Shown here in pieces: positions 1-8,075 of a stretch of 64,000 bases of DNA. Within the stretch, counting starts at the first letter, position 1. Each line of letters opens with the position of its first letter. The DNA is taken from contig NZ_CP107716.1 in the NCBI RefSeq assembly GCF_025854335.1, forward strand, positions 1,481,001 to 1,545,000, written 5' to 3'. Both the position numbers and the translations under genes were made by a program. This stretch comes from Pelagibacterium flavum. Its GTDB lineage: Bacteria > Pseudomonadota > Alphaproteobacteria > Rhizobiales > Devosiaceae. The notes below the pieces were generated by a model that was not told where the DNA came from, made no database searches, and worked only from the letters and a program-made list of their open reading frames with translations.

Positions 1-802
1 CGCGGATACGGTTCCACAAATAGGACCTCTGTTCGAGGAACCGCGGATCAGCGCGCATTTCGACGGTGAGCCGTGGTCGCGGCAGATCGACCCTGATGGT
101 TTCGAGCACCGTTCCGGCGCCCATCACCACGATGGTATCGGCCAGCACGAGCGCCTCATCGACGCTGTGGGTGACAAAAACGACGGTGGGGGTGAGCCGC
201 CGCCAGATGGAGAGCAATTCGCCCTGCATCAGTTCGCGCGTTTGCGCGTCGAGGCTTGCGAAGGGTTCGTCCATCAGGAGCACGCGCGGTTCTCCCGCCA
301 GCGCGCGCGCCAGGGCCACGCGCTGCTTCATGCCGCCCGAAAGCTGGGCCGGATAGGCCTTGGCCGAGCGCGACAACCCGACGAGATCGAGATAATGCCG
401 GGCCCGTTCGGCGCGCTCGGCCCTGGAGAGGTCGAGGCTTTCCAAAGCGAATTCGATATTGGCCTGCGCATTGGCCCATGGGATCAGGCGGAAGGCCTGA
501 AAGACAAAGCCCATATCGGGTCCAGGTTCGGGCGGCCGACCATCGATCCGGATCGATCCGGCATCGGGAACGATCAGGCCGTTGGCCAGCCGCAGGATTG
601 TGGTCTTTCCGCATCCCGAGGGGCCGATCAGGGCAACAAATTCGCGTTCGGCGATGTCGAGCGAAACGCCATCGATCGCCGTGTTGACCGACCCGTCCGG
701 CTGGACGAAGCGTTTGTGGACATCTGCGAATGTGAGCAGGGTCTTTGACGCCTGCGGCTTTGGTGCCACGCGGTCACCTCCCGGGAAATGGACGACGCTC
801 AT
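1..802 (-). CDS. NitT/TauT-type ABC transporter ATP-binding protein (3' end outside window)
   Basis: Translating the minus strand from an ATG at 802 gives an SsuB/TauB-like ATPase that stays open to base 1, so the C-terminus is missing. Visible motifs are Walker A (GPSGCGKTT), signature LSGGMKQRVALARAL, Walker B (VLLMDEPF) followed by ASLDAQTR, and the switch His in VTHSVDEAL. The ATG overlaps the TGA of the upstream binding-protein gene (ATGA), which suggests coupling. A GTG at 769 with GGGAGGT a few bases before it is an equally good start and would remove 11 residues. The protein should energise the permease encoded at 1854-2648. The substrate cannot be told from the ATPase. Confidence 0.88.
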   Translation of the reverse strand, partial: MSVVHFPGGDRVAPKPQASKTLLTFADVHKRFVQPDGSVNTAIDGVSLDIAEREFVALIGPSGCGKTTILRLANGLIVPDAGSIRIDGRPPEPGPDMGFVFQAFRLIPWANAQANIEFALESLDLSRAERAERARHYLDLVGLSRSAKAYPAQLSGGMKQRVALARALAGEPRVLLMDEPFASLDAQTRELMQGELLSIWRRLTPTVVFVTHSVDEALVLADTIVVMGAGTVLETIRVDLPRPRLTVEMRADPRFLEQRSYLWNRIR

Positions 803-1833
803 CGATCGGCGGGGTCCATGGTATCGTCAGTGCCCAATTCGGCCAGAACGGCATCAACAGGCCCGAAATCGACCCAGTCTTCGAGCGCCAGAGGCTCGAA
901 ATCGGTGAAGTCTTCGGTCTCATACAGCCAGTCGCTGGTAAAGCTCAGTTCCTCAACGCTCATGCCGCCATTGACGCTCCAGCTGCCAACAAAGGACTGC
1001 GCAAGCATCTCGAGCACTTCGGGGCTGACGTCGGGGCGAACCTCCATCATCGCGTCGACCCACATCTGGGGGTTTTCTGCGAAGTCGCGCGAGAGCCTGG
1101 TCAGAGCCCGGATCACAGCTTCAACGTCCTCGCGCCGCTCGGTCAGAACCTCGCCGGTGACGGCATTGACCTTGTTGATCACAGGCGCGCCCTCATAATA
1201 GGCGTCCTGATCGATCAGAACATGCAGACCCTGAGTGTCGGGCAGTTCGCTCCACACGCCGATCGACATGGTCGTGGCATCGACCTGCCCGGCCAGGAGC
1301 GCCTGGGCGCGGATATCGGGCTGGCCGAGCGAGACGATTTCGGAATCATCGATTGAAACGCCCTGGCTCGACAGCACCAATGTCGAAAGCGAGTGGTCGA
1401 GACTTCCCACCCGTCCAACACCAAAGCTGCGGCCGGCAAGATCGGCAGGCGTTGCGATATCGTCCTTGGAGGCGATGAGGAACGGCAACGATTTGTTGGG
1501 CGAGGTCACCGCGCGGAAATCGGTAGCGCCATTGTGGATCACCTGCAAAAGCGCATCGACACCGATATTGGCCATTTCGCCCTCGCCCGATTGCAGCGCG
1601 GCGATGGCCGAGGGGGTCTGCTGAACGCGAACGAGTTCGACATCGACGCCTTCGGCTTCGAAATAGCCCAGCTCTGCGGCCAGATCCATTACGGAATTGG
1701 GAACAAGCGGCGGCTCGAGGTGGGTCAGGATCAGGCGGAAGGGCTCGCTCGATTGCGCCAGCCCGGCGCCGGTCATCAGGGCCAGGCTCGCGACCGATCC
1801 GGCCAGAGCCAGCATCATTGATTTGGTGGTCAT
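799..1833 (-). CDS. ABC transporter substrate-binding protein, NMT1/THI5/NitT-like
   Basis: A 344-residue protein with a signal peptide (Lys4, hydrophobic residues 7-22, likely cut near GAGLAQS at about residue 26). The mature part has the layout of periplasmic SsuA/NMT1 binding proteins: an early lobe reading ELGYFEAEGVDVELV, then SAIAALQSGEGEMANIG, and a later DLAGRSFGVGRVGSLDHS. Members bind sulfonates, nitrate, pyrimidine precursors or aromatic acids, and nothing here decides among these. The gene lies 20 bases after the permease gene and overlaps the next ATPase gene by four bases, so the three form an importer operon. Confidence 0.85.
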   Translation of the reverse strand: MTTKSMMLALAGSVASLALMTGAGLAQSSEPFRLILTHLEPPLVPNSVMDLAAELGYFEAEGVDVELVRVQQTPSAIAALQSGEGEMANIGVDALLQVIHNGATDFRAVTSPNKSLPFLIASKDDIATPADLAGRSFGVGRVGSLDHSLSTLVLSSQGVSIDDSEIVSLGQPDIRAQALLAGQVDATTMSIGVWSELPDTQGLHVLIDQDAYYEGAPVINKVNAVTGEVLTERREDVEAVIRALTRLSRDFAENPQMWVDAMMEVRPDVSPEVLEMLAQSFVGSWSVNGGMSVEELSFTSDWLYETEDFTDFEPLALEDWVDFGPVDAVLAELGTDDTMDPADR

Positions 1834-1853
1834 TTACTCTCTCCCTTGGATGT

Positions 1854-2648
1854 TTAGCGCCGCCATCTGGCAAGGCGCAGTTCGACGAAACGCAGCCCCT
1901 CGGTCACGACGACCCCGATGGCTGCGAGCGAAAGGACGATGACGAAGTACTCCGCCATCCTGAACGTGTTGCCATAGATGGCCAGAAGCCCGCCCAGACC
2001 ACGCACGGCGGTATAAAGCTCGGCGACCACGGTATTGATGAGACCGATCGTAGCGCCAAGGCGCAGGCCGACAATGACATAAGGCACGGCGCCGGGTAGC
2101 ACGATACGGGTAAAGATCCGAAGTCGCCCAGCGCCGACCGAGCGGGCCATTTCGACAAGCTCGGGATCGGACTGGCGCACGCCGGCATAGGTGTTGATCA
2201 GAATGGGCATTACGGCGCCAAGAAAGACGATGAACACCTTGGCTTCCGAGCCCAGTCCGAGCAGTACGATGATAAGGGGAATGAACGCGACGCGGGGGGT
2301 GGCCGAAAGCGCATAGACATAGATCTCGAGCGTCCGGCCAAGCAGGTTGAACGCGCCCATGGCGACCCCGAGCGGGATGGCACACAGGATCGCAAGGCCA
2401 TAGCCCGAAAGATAGACCGACAGGGAATCGACAAAAGCGGTCTGCAGGCGCCCCTCCTGCAGCAGCCCGCCTGCCGCCTGCAGCGTTGCCCAGGGCGAGG
2501 GGATGATGTTGCGCGCCACATTGACCGACGCGATCCACCACAGAACGATCAGCATGGCGAGAAACCCGATCCGGGTTGCCGCAACCAGCCATGGGCCCGG
2601 GTCTTCGCCCGGTTGAATGGCCATGTCTTTGGGCGGGGGCTGGCTCAT
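1854..2648 (-). CDS. ABC transporter permease, SsuC/TauC family
   Basis: A 264-residue inner-membrane protein with about six hydrophobic segments. The first is near residues 26-45 (IGFLAMLIVLWWIASV), followed by the family hallmark NIIPSPWATLQA. The EAA loop, where the ATPase docks, is seen as ELVEMARSVGAGRLRIFTRIVLPGAVPYV. Length and order are normal for NitT/TauT permeases. Its start overlaps the stop of the preceding DrrA-like ATPase gene by four bases, so the two are probably co-translated. Confidence 0.88.
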   Translation of the reverse strand: MSQPPPKDMAIQPGEDPGPWLVAATRIGFLAMLIVLWWIASVNVARNIIPSPWATLQAAGGLLQEGRLQTAFVDSLSVYLSGYGLAILCAIPLGVAMGAFNLLGRTLEIYVYALSATPRVAFIPLIIVLLGLGSEAKVFIVFLGAVMPILINTYAGVRQSDPELVEMARSVGAGRLRIFTRIVLPGAVPYVIVGLRLGATIGLINTVVAELYTAVRGLGGLLAIYGNTFRMAEYFVIVLSLAAIGVVVTEGLRFVELRLARWRR

Positions 2649-3613
2649 GGGTGCCCCCGCGTCTTGCCGACGGCAGGCGGCGCCTCGCGCAGGTCGCGAC
2701 CGGTGAGTGACAGGAACACGCTTTCAAGGCTCGGCTGATCGACCGAGACCTGGCGCAATCGGGTTCCGAATTCGGCCAGCAGAGCATCGGCGCTGCCGGC
2801 GTCTTCTGCCCTGATCAGCAACTGACCTTCGGCCCCTTCCACGGTGCCGGGATATCGCGCGACAAGAGCTGCATGGGCGTCAGGCGTGCGGGGCGTCACG
2901 CGAAACAGGCTCGTGCCATGCGCTGCCTTGAGCGTTTCCGGCGTGCCGGTCACCAAAATCCTGCCATGATCGATGATGCAGATCGTATCGCAGGTATCGA
3001 CCTCCTCGATATAGTGGGTTGTCACGATGATGGAGAGATTCTGGCTGGCCCGCAGCTGTTCGAGATAGGACCAGATCTTGGCACGCGACTGTGTGTCGAG
3101 ACCGATGGTGGGCTCATCGAGAAACAATATTCTGGGCTCGTGCATCAGGCCGCGTGCGATCTCGAGGCGTCGCCGCATACCCGAAGAGAGGGTTCTCACC
3201 ACCGCATCGCGCCAGTCGGAAAGTTCAACCAGCGCAAGCATCTCATCGATGCGCCGGCGCCGGTCAGCCCGGTTCATCTGATAGACCATGCCGTGGAAAT
3301 TAAGGTTCTCATAAACCGAAAGGCGCGTATCCAGCGTTGCCTCCTGGAACACAACACCCAACCGCTTGCGGGCCTGCAAGGGGTGCCTGACGACATCGAT
3401 ACCGGTTATCTCGGCCCGTCCGCCATCGGGCCTGCTGATCGTGCACAAAATATCGATCAGGCTCGACTTTCCCGCACCATTGGGGCCAAGCAAGGCAAAT
3501 GTCTCGCCCTGCCGCACCGACAAAGACACATCATCAAGCGCCAGAACACGACCAAAGCGCTTGGATACGCTTTCAACCAAAATCGCGGGCGTGCCGGCGG
3601 AGCCATCGTTCAT
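2645..3613 (-). CDS. DrrA/NodI-like ABC ATPase
   Basis: A 322-residue ATPase of the ABC-2 export type. It has Walker A GPNGAGKSS (residues 43-51), Q-loop VVFQEATLD, signature TLSSGMRRRLEIARG (141-155), Walker B RILFLDEPT (161-169) and the switch His in VTTHYIEE. The last 80 residues form the DUF4162-like tail usual in DrrA/CcmA-type exporter ATPases. The ATG at 3613 is preferred because GGGAGA lies seven bases before it; an in-frame start at 3649 has no such site. Such ATPases normally sit beside an ABC-2 permease. Here the next gene is an SsuC-type permease, so its partner is unknown. Confidence 0.85.
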   Translation of the reverse strand: MNDGSAGTPAILVESVSKRFGRVLALDDVSLSVRQGETFALLGPNGAGKSSLIDILCTISRPDGGRAEITGIDVVRHPLQARKRLGVVFQEATLDTRLSVYENLNFHGMVYQMNRADRRRRIDEMLALVELSDWRDAVVRTLSSGMRRRLEIARGLMHEPRILFLDEPTIGLDTQSRAKIWSYLEQLRASQNLSIIVTTHYIEEVDTCDTICIIDHGRILVTGTPETLKAAHGTSLFRVTPRTPDAHAALVARYPGTVEGAEGQLLIRAEDAGSADALLAEFGTRLRQVSVDQPSLESVFLSLTGRDLREAPPAVGKTRGHP

Positions 3614-3729
3614 CAAAGATCTCCCTGTGCACGAGGCGTAAGCGTGCAAAACGCAAAGACCTCATCTTCGGTCGGAACCTCCACGAAACGCCGGTCTATC
3701 GAACTGAAAAGCCGCTGCATTTGCATGAC

Positions 3730-4338
3730 TTATGGCCCCCCAAGAAAATTGACCAATGCACCGAAAGGCGTTTCGGAAAGGCTACGATGGGTCGCGACGA
3801 TGAGAGCGGCCAGCGCGATGGACACATAGAGGTGGCGCTTTGCGAGCCATTTATGAGTGCGCGGGGTGAGCGAAAGCAGCAGGTAGCCCCCCAGCAATGG
3901 CGGAACGGGAACAAGGTTAATGACCAATGTCCAGACCGCCATGCTGGACGTCATCCTGATTGTTGCGTCGGCCAACGCGGCACTGCTGATCGGCCAGTGG
4001 ACCGCCACCAACGGCAGCGACAACAATACAACGCGACTGAAGACAAACAGCGCCGCAAAGGTCAGCAGCGCCACCACGACCGGGGTGGCACGTCCCATCC
4101 TGTTTTCGACTGGATCAATGGCAATCGGTCGCACCCAACACACCCTTCCGACAATTCCGGCCAACAGACCGAAGAGATCGCAGTGAACGAAAGGATTGAG
4201 CGTGAGCTTGCCGTCATAGACTACGCCCCGGTCACCCAGAACGCGCGCAAAACCCGTAGCGCAAAAACCCATAAAAGTCATGACAATGATGGCTGCAATG
4301 GCGCGCGTCAGAATCTGCAGAAAACTCAGATCGAACAC
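3730..4338 (-). CDS. M50 (site-2 protease)-like membrane protein lacking zinc ligands
   Basis: A 202-residue multi-spanning protein. The GTG start at 4338 is chosen for the GGAGG seven bases upstream; an ATG at 4434 would add 32 non-hydrophobic residues. The fold markers of YwhC-like M50 peptidases are present: GKLTLNPFVHCDLFG (residues 43-57), then VCWVRPIAIDP (67-76), and NLVPVPPLLGG (141-151). The active-site motif HExxH should precede LGD (34-36) but reads MGFCA, and the third ligand Asp of the PPLDG motif is Leu149. It therefore looks like a non-proteolytic relative. The role is unknown; inactive membrane proteases of other families act as binding or trafficking proteins. Confidence 0.7.
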   Translation of the reverse strand: MFDLSFLQILTRAIAAIIVMTFMGFCATGFARVLGDRGVVYDGKLTLNPFVHCDLFGLLAGIVGRVCWVRPIAIDPVENRMGRATPVVVALLTFAALFVFSRVVLLSLPLVAVHWPISSAALADATIRMTSSMAVWTLVINLVPVPPLLGGYLLLSLTPRTHKWLAKRHLYVSIALAALIVATHRSLSETPFGALVNFLGGP

Positions 4339-4509
4339 CGGCGATCCTCCACGGCGATGCTGTCCATGGAACAGAATAACACTTTTGCTCAGTCCTTGCT
4401 TGGATTGGTCGGTCCGTTCTGCAGGGCACGGCATGCATTTGGACGACGCTGTTGTTTACGACAGATCGATTTTGCTTGCGGGCAATCTGGTGGCGGCATA
4501 GGCACGAGC

Positions 4510-5112
4510 ATGGTTTCAATTCTTTATGTCATGGCTGCCGATCCCGAATTTGGCCCGCATTTGCGAGCCCGGATCGAACCCGTGATGACGGGCGTCGGTC
4601 CGGTCGAGGCGGCTGTTGCCGTCACGCGCGCTCTTGCGGATGCGAAAATCGGCGATGGCCTGCCCGATCTTGTGGTGTCTCTGGGTTCAGCCGGCTCGGC
4701 AACGCTGGAGCACACAGGGGTCTACCAAGCCATCTCGGTTTCTTATCGCGACATGGATGCGACGGCGCTGGGATTTGGGCGTGGGGTGACCCCTTTTCTC
4801 GACCTCCCGGCCGTTTTGCCGCTCGAACCGTAGATCCCCGGCATCGCGCAGGCGCGACTCTCGACCGGGGCCAATGTGGTATCGGGAGTGGGCTACGAAG
4901 CGATCGATGCCGATATGGTCGATATGGAATCCTTTGCTGTGCTGCGGGCCTGTCAGTCATTTGGCGTTCCGCTGGTCGTCCTGCGAGGCATTTCCGGTGG
5001 GGTGAGCGAACTCACGGGAATTGCCGACTGGACGCGCGACCTTGCCATTATCGATGAAAAACTGGCCCGTGCCGTCGATCTTGTCGAAGCCCATGCAAAC
5101 ACCATTTTCTAG
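4510..5112 (+). pseudogene. 5'-methylthioadenosine/S-adenosylhomocysteine nucleosidase with in-frame amber stop
   Basis: The frame from ATG 4510 gives 107 residues of a nucleosidase (VMTGVGPVEAAVAV, VVSLGSAGSATLE, SVSYRDMDATALGF), then TAG at 4831-4833. Past the stop the same frame resumes with IPGIAQARLSTGANVVSG and MVDMESFAVLRACQ, ending at 5112. No frameshift is needed, and one base change (CAG to TAG) would explain it. The family hydrolyses MTA and SAH to adenine and a thioribosyl or ribosyl homocysteine product. The truncated product would lack the nucleoside-binding MVDMES motif and the GISGG segment with the catalytic region, so it should be inactive. A read error or stop-codon readthrough remains possible. 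The upstream ribosome site is weak. Confidence 0.75.
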
Positions 5113-5169
5113 CAACCAAGTTCGGCCGGCTTCATTGACCTGCCACATCGGTATGACAATTATGGAAAA

Positions 5170-5895
5170 ATGATTTCTGTTGCTTCCTACAACATCCGCA
5201 AAAGTGTGGGCACCGACTGGCGGCGCGATCCGGGCCGCATTCTCGATATTATTTCCGAAATCGGTGCCGATATCATTGCTCTTCAGGAAGTCGACAGGCG
5301 GTTCGGAAGCCGCGCCGCGTCGCTTTCGCCGGAAATGGTTGCCGATCGGACCGACTATTTCGCCATCAGTTTCGGGGTGCGCGAGCAGAGCCTTGGCTGG
5401 CACGGCAATACAATCCTCTATCGTCAGGGCATCGAGGTGCTCGACACCAAAACCCTGACCTTGCCCGCGCTCGAGCCGCGCGGAGCGGTGCTTGGCGATT
5501 TCCAGGTCGGCAAAGAGCGATTGCGTGTCATCGGGTTGCATCTGGGACTTGTTGATCTCTGGCGACGCCGGCAGGCGCAATCGGTGCTCAACCAGCTCGA
5601 TATTCTCGATGAGACACTGCCGACGGTCATCATGGGTGATCTCAATCAGTGGACGACGGAAGGTGGGTGCCTCGCCCATTTTGCCGAAAATCATCAGGTG
5701 GTCGCGCCGGGTCCGAGCTTTCATTCGTCACGCCCTGTGCTCAATTTCGACCGCATCATCACGACGATGGACATCGATGTGGCCGCTTCGGGTGTTCACA
5801 TGTCTGATCTGGCCCGCAAGGGATCGGACCATCTTCCGGTCTGGGCGCGGATCAGGATAAATGCCGAGGCGCGCGAGATTGCGCAATCGGCCTGA
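5170..5895 (+). CDS. Endonuclease/exonuclease/phosphatase (EEP) family protein
   Basis: A 241-residue cytoplasmic protein with the full set of EEP motifs: SYNIRK (residues 6-11), ALQEVDRR with the metal-binding Glu (about 38-45), IGLHLGL, VIMGDLNQW with catalytic Asp-Asn (about 153-161), and the C-terminal SDHLPV. This superfamily includes DNases, sphingomyelinases and inositol phosphatases. The short length and lack of a signal peptide fit the stand-alone bacterial group often found beside cardiolipin synthase-like genes, but no such gene is present here. The substrate is not predictable. Confidence 0.85.
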   Translation: MISVASYNIRKSVGTDWRRDPGRILDIISEIGADIIALQEVDRRFGSRAASLSPEMVADRTDYFAISFGVREQSLGWHGNTILYRQGIEVLDTKTLTLPALEPRGAVLGDFQVGKERLRVIGLHLGLVDLWRRRQAQSVLNQLDILDETLPTVIMGDLNQWTTEGGCLAHFAENHQVVAPGPSFHSSRPVLNFDRIITTMDIDVAASGVHMSDLARKGSDHLPVWARIRINAEAREIAQSA

Positions 5896-5974
5896 CGACG
5901 GGGCTTGCATTGGCCAGTGATATTGGCCATCTGTCACCCACGACGGACTTCCCCGAAATAACCTGAGTTTTTTT

Positions 5975-7783
5975 ATGGCCGCGCCACTTCTCGCCCTGCA
6001 ATCGATCCGCCTCGTCATGGGGTCGACGCCCCTGCTGGAAGGGGCCGACCTCTCGGTTGCGCCCGGGGAAAAGATTGCGTTGGTCGGCCGCAATGGATCG
6101 GGCAAGTCGACCCTGCTCAAGATTGCCGCTGGCACCATCGAACCAGACGGCGGCGAGCGGTTTTTCCAGCCCGGTGCCACCGTGCGCTATCTCCCTCAGG
6201 AACCTGATTTATCAGGCTTTGAAACCACACTTGCCTATGTCGAAGGTGGTTTGGAAGGAGCTGACGACAATTACAGGGCGCAGTACCTGCTTGAACAGCT
6301 GGGGCTGACGGGCAAGGAGAACCCCGCCTCGCTTTCAGGCGGGGAGGCGCGCCGCGCGGCGCTGGCTCGCGTATTGGCGCCTGAACCCGACATCCTGCTT
6401 TTGGACGAGCCGACGAACCATCTGGACCTGCCGGTCATCGAATGGCTCGAAGATGAGCTCAAATCGCTGCGGTCCGCCCTCGTCCTCATTAGCCACGATC
6501 GCCGATTTCTGTCCGATCTGACGCGCAGCACGGTGTGGATCGACAGGGGCCAGACCCGCCGCATCGATCAGGGCTTTGGAGCATTTGAGGCCTGGCGCGA
6601 CGATTTCCTCGAGCAGGAAGAAAAGGAACAGCACAAGCTGGCGCGCAAGATAGCCGCCGAAGAGCACTGGGTGCGCTACGGCGTTACCGCGCGCCGCAAG
6701 CGTAATGTGCGGCGTATGGACCTGCTGGGGGGATTGCGCCAGCAGGTCAAGGATTATCGGGGCCCGCAGGGCACGGTAAAAATGACGGTGGCCGAGGGCC
6801 GCAGTTCGGGTGCAATGGTCGTCGAAGCCGAGAATATCCGCAAGGCGTTTGGCGAGCGCGTGGTTGTCGACGATTTTTCGACGCGCGTCATGCGCGGCAG
6901 CCGGGTCGGCATCGTCGGCCCCAATGGCGCGGGCAAGACCACGTTGATCCGTATGTTGACGGGCGAACTCGAACCCGACAGCGGCACCGTGCGGCTCGGA
7001 ACGCGACTCGAACTGGCGGTGCTCGACCAGCGCCGCGCTTCGCTCGATCCCGACGCCACGCTCAAGGATGTGCTGACCGGCGGCGGCAGTGATACGCTCA
7101 CCATCAATGGCCAGCCCAAGCACGTGATCGGCTATATGAAGGAATTCCTGTTCATCCCCGAGCAGGCCCGAACAGTGGTGGGCAAACTCTCGGGCGGGGA
7201 GCGCAACAGGGTTACTTTGGCGCGGGCTTTGGCGCTCCCATCGAACGTTCTGGTGCTGGACGAGCCGACCAACGATCTCGATCTCGAAACCCTCGACCTG
7301 CTCGAGGAAATGATTGCCGACTATCAAGGCACCGTCATCGTCGTCAGCCACGACCGAGACTTTCTGGACAAGGTCGCGACTTCGATCATCGTCGCTGAAG
7401 GCGACGGGAGCTGGAACGAATACGCCGGCGGCTACGCGGATATGGTTGTCCAGCGCGGGGCAGGGGTTTCGGCCCGCCGGGTCGAAAAAACGCCGGCCAG
7501 CCCCAAGAACAAGCCGGCTCCCGCCGCGCCGCCGCCGCAACAAAAGCGCAAACTGTCATTCAAGGACAAGCACGCCCTCGAGACGCTGCCAAAAGAAATG
7601 GACGGCGTGCGTGCCAAAATGGCCTCGCTCCAGACCACGCTTGACGATCCCGGCCTTTACAATCGTGACCCGAGCACCTTCGACAAGGTCACCGCCGATC
7701 TCGCCATCGCGCAGCAAAAACTGGCCGAGATGGAAGATCGGTGGCTGGAGCTGGAAATGCTTCGCGAGGAGATCGAAGGCTGA
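5975..7783 (+). CDS. ABC-F family ATPase, Uup-like
   Basis: A 602-residue soluble protein with two ABC cassettes and no membrane segment. Cassette 1 has GRNGSGKST (about 38-46), LSGGEARRAALARVL and LLLDEPTNHLD. Cassette 2 has GPNGAGKTT, LSGGERNRVTLARAL and VLDEPTNDLD. A linker rich in Lys/Arg/Glu joins them, and after a Pro/Ala-rich stretch the last 80 residues form the coiled-coil domain (LETLPKEMDGVRAKMASLQ) typical of Uup. ABC-F proteins act on ribosomes or, for Uup, on structured nucleic acids. A second member, EttA, is encoded at 47727. No clear ribosome site precedes the ATG. Confidence 0.9.
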   Translation: MAAPLLALQSIRLVMGSTPLLEGADLSVAPGEKIALVGRNGSGKSTLLKIAAGTIEPDGGERFFQPGATVRYLPQEPDLSGFETTLAYVEGGLEGADDNYRAQYLLEQLGLTGKENPASLSGGEARRAALARVLAPEPDILLLDEPTNHLDLPVIEWLEDELKSLRSALVLISHDRRFLSDLTRSTVWIDRGQTRRIDQGFGAFEAWRDDFLEQEEKEQHKLARKIAAEEHWVRYGVTARRKRNVRRMDLLGGLRQQVKDYRGPQGTVKMTVAEGRSSGAMVVEAENIRKAFGERVVVDDFSTRVMRGSRVGIVGPNGAGKTTLIRMLTGELEPDSGTVRLGTRLELAVLDQRRASLDPDATLKDVLTGGGSDTLTINGQPKHVIGYMKEFLFIPEQARTVVGKLSGGERNRVTLARALALPSNVLVLDEPTNDLDLETLDLLEEMIADYQGTVIVVSHDRDFLDKVATSIIVAEGDGSWNEYAGGYADMVVQRGAGVSARRVEKTPASPKNKPAPAAPPPQQKRKLSFKDKHALETLPKEMDGVRAKMASLQTTLDDPGLYNRDPSTFDKVTADLAIAQQKLAEMEDRWLELEMLREEIEG

Positions 7784-7951
7784 CTGTGCCTCTCACAAAT
7801 CTGCGATCACATTTATCCTTTCCCGATTGTAAACCAATATCCTGCTAGGTGAGCGCCGGAACTCACGCGCACAGAATATGCCGGGTTCCGGGCCAATTGA
7901 CCGCTTTTCAAGGATGTGCGGTGATCCGCGGGGGACCATCCGGATGCAAAG

Positions 7952-8000
7952 GGGCGTGGTGCCGAAAGGCAACACCGAGCCCTGCTGCGTCGAGGAGGGC
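7952..8000 (+). promoter_or_regulatory. Structured leader with two competing stems before the leader ORF
   Basis: Within the 288-base gap before the transpeptidase gene, GGGC (7952-7955) can pair with GCCC (7979-7982), enclosing an inner GGTG/CACC stem with a GAAA-containing loop. The same bases GCCCT (7979-7983) can instead pair with AGGGC (7996-8000), which would hide the GAGGAGGG ribosome site at 7992-7999. The two pairings exclude each other, as in an attenuator or riboswitch expression platform. It matches no riboswitch consensus that I could recall. Rest of the gap (7784-7951): no gene seen. Confidence 0.4.
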
Positions 8001-8006
8001 GGAACA

Positions 8007-8075
8007 ATGTCGCGCCTGCCATATTTCACATCGCGCCGTGCAAGCCACCCGGACAACAAAAAGCAGACAAGATGA
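8007..8075 (+). CDS. Leader ORF of 22 codons coupled to the L,D-transpeptidase gene
   Basis: An ATG at 8007 lies seven bases after a strong ribosome site, GAGGAGGG (7992-7999). It opens a 22-codon frame, starting MSRLPYF and ending NKKQTR, whose TGA (8073-8075) overlaps the ATG of the transpeptidase gene as ATGA. The downstream gene has no ribosome site of its own, so it probably depends on translation of this leader. The peptide is basic, with no recognised domain. It may have no function beyond coupling. Confidence 0.5.
   Translation: MSRLPYFTSRRASHPDNKKQTR

Noticed and set aside
7784..8071. Possible SRP RNA, 6S RNA or cobalamin/TPP riboswitch before the L,D-transpeptidase gene
   Set aside because: None of the defining conserved sequences (SRP GGAA/AGCAG loop, cobalamin box, TPP CUGAGA) is present. 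Only a generic competing-stem arrangement is reported.
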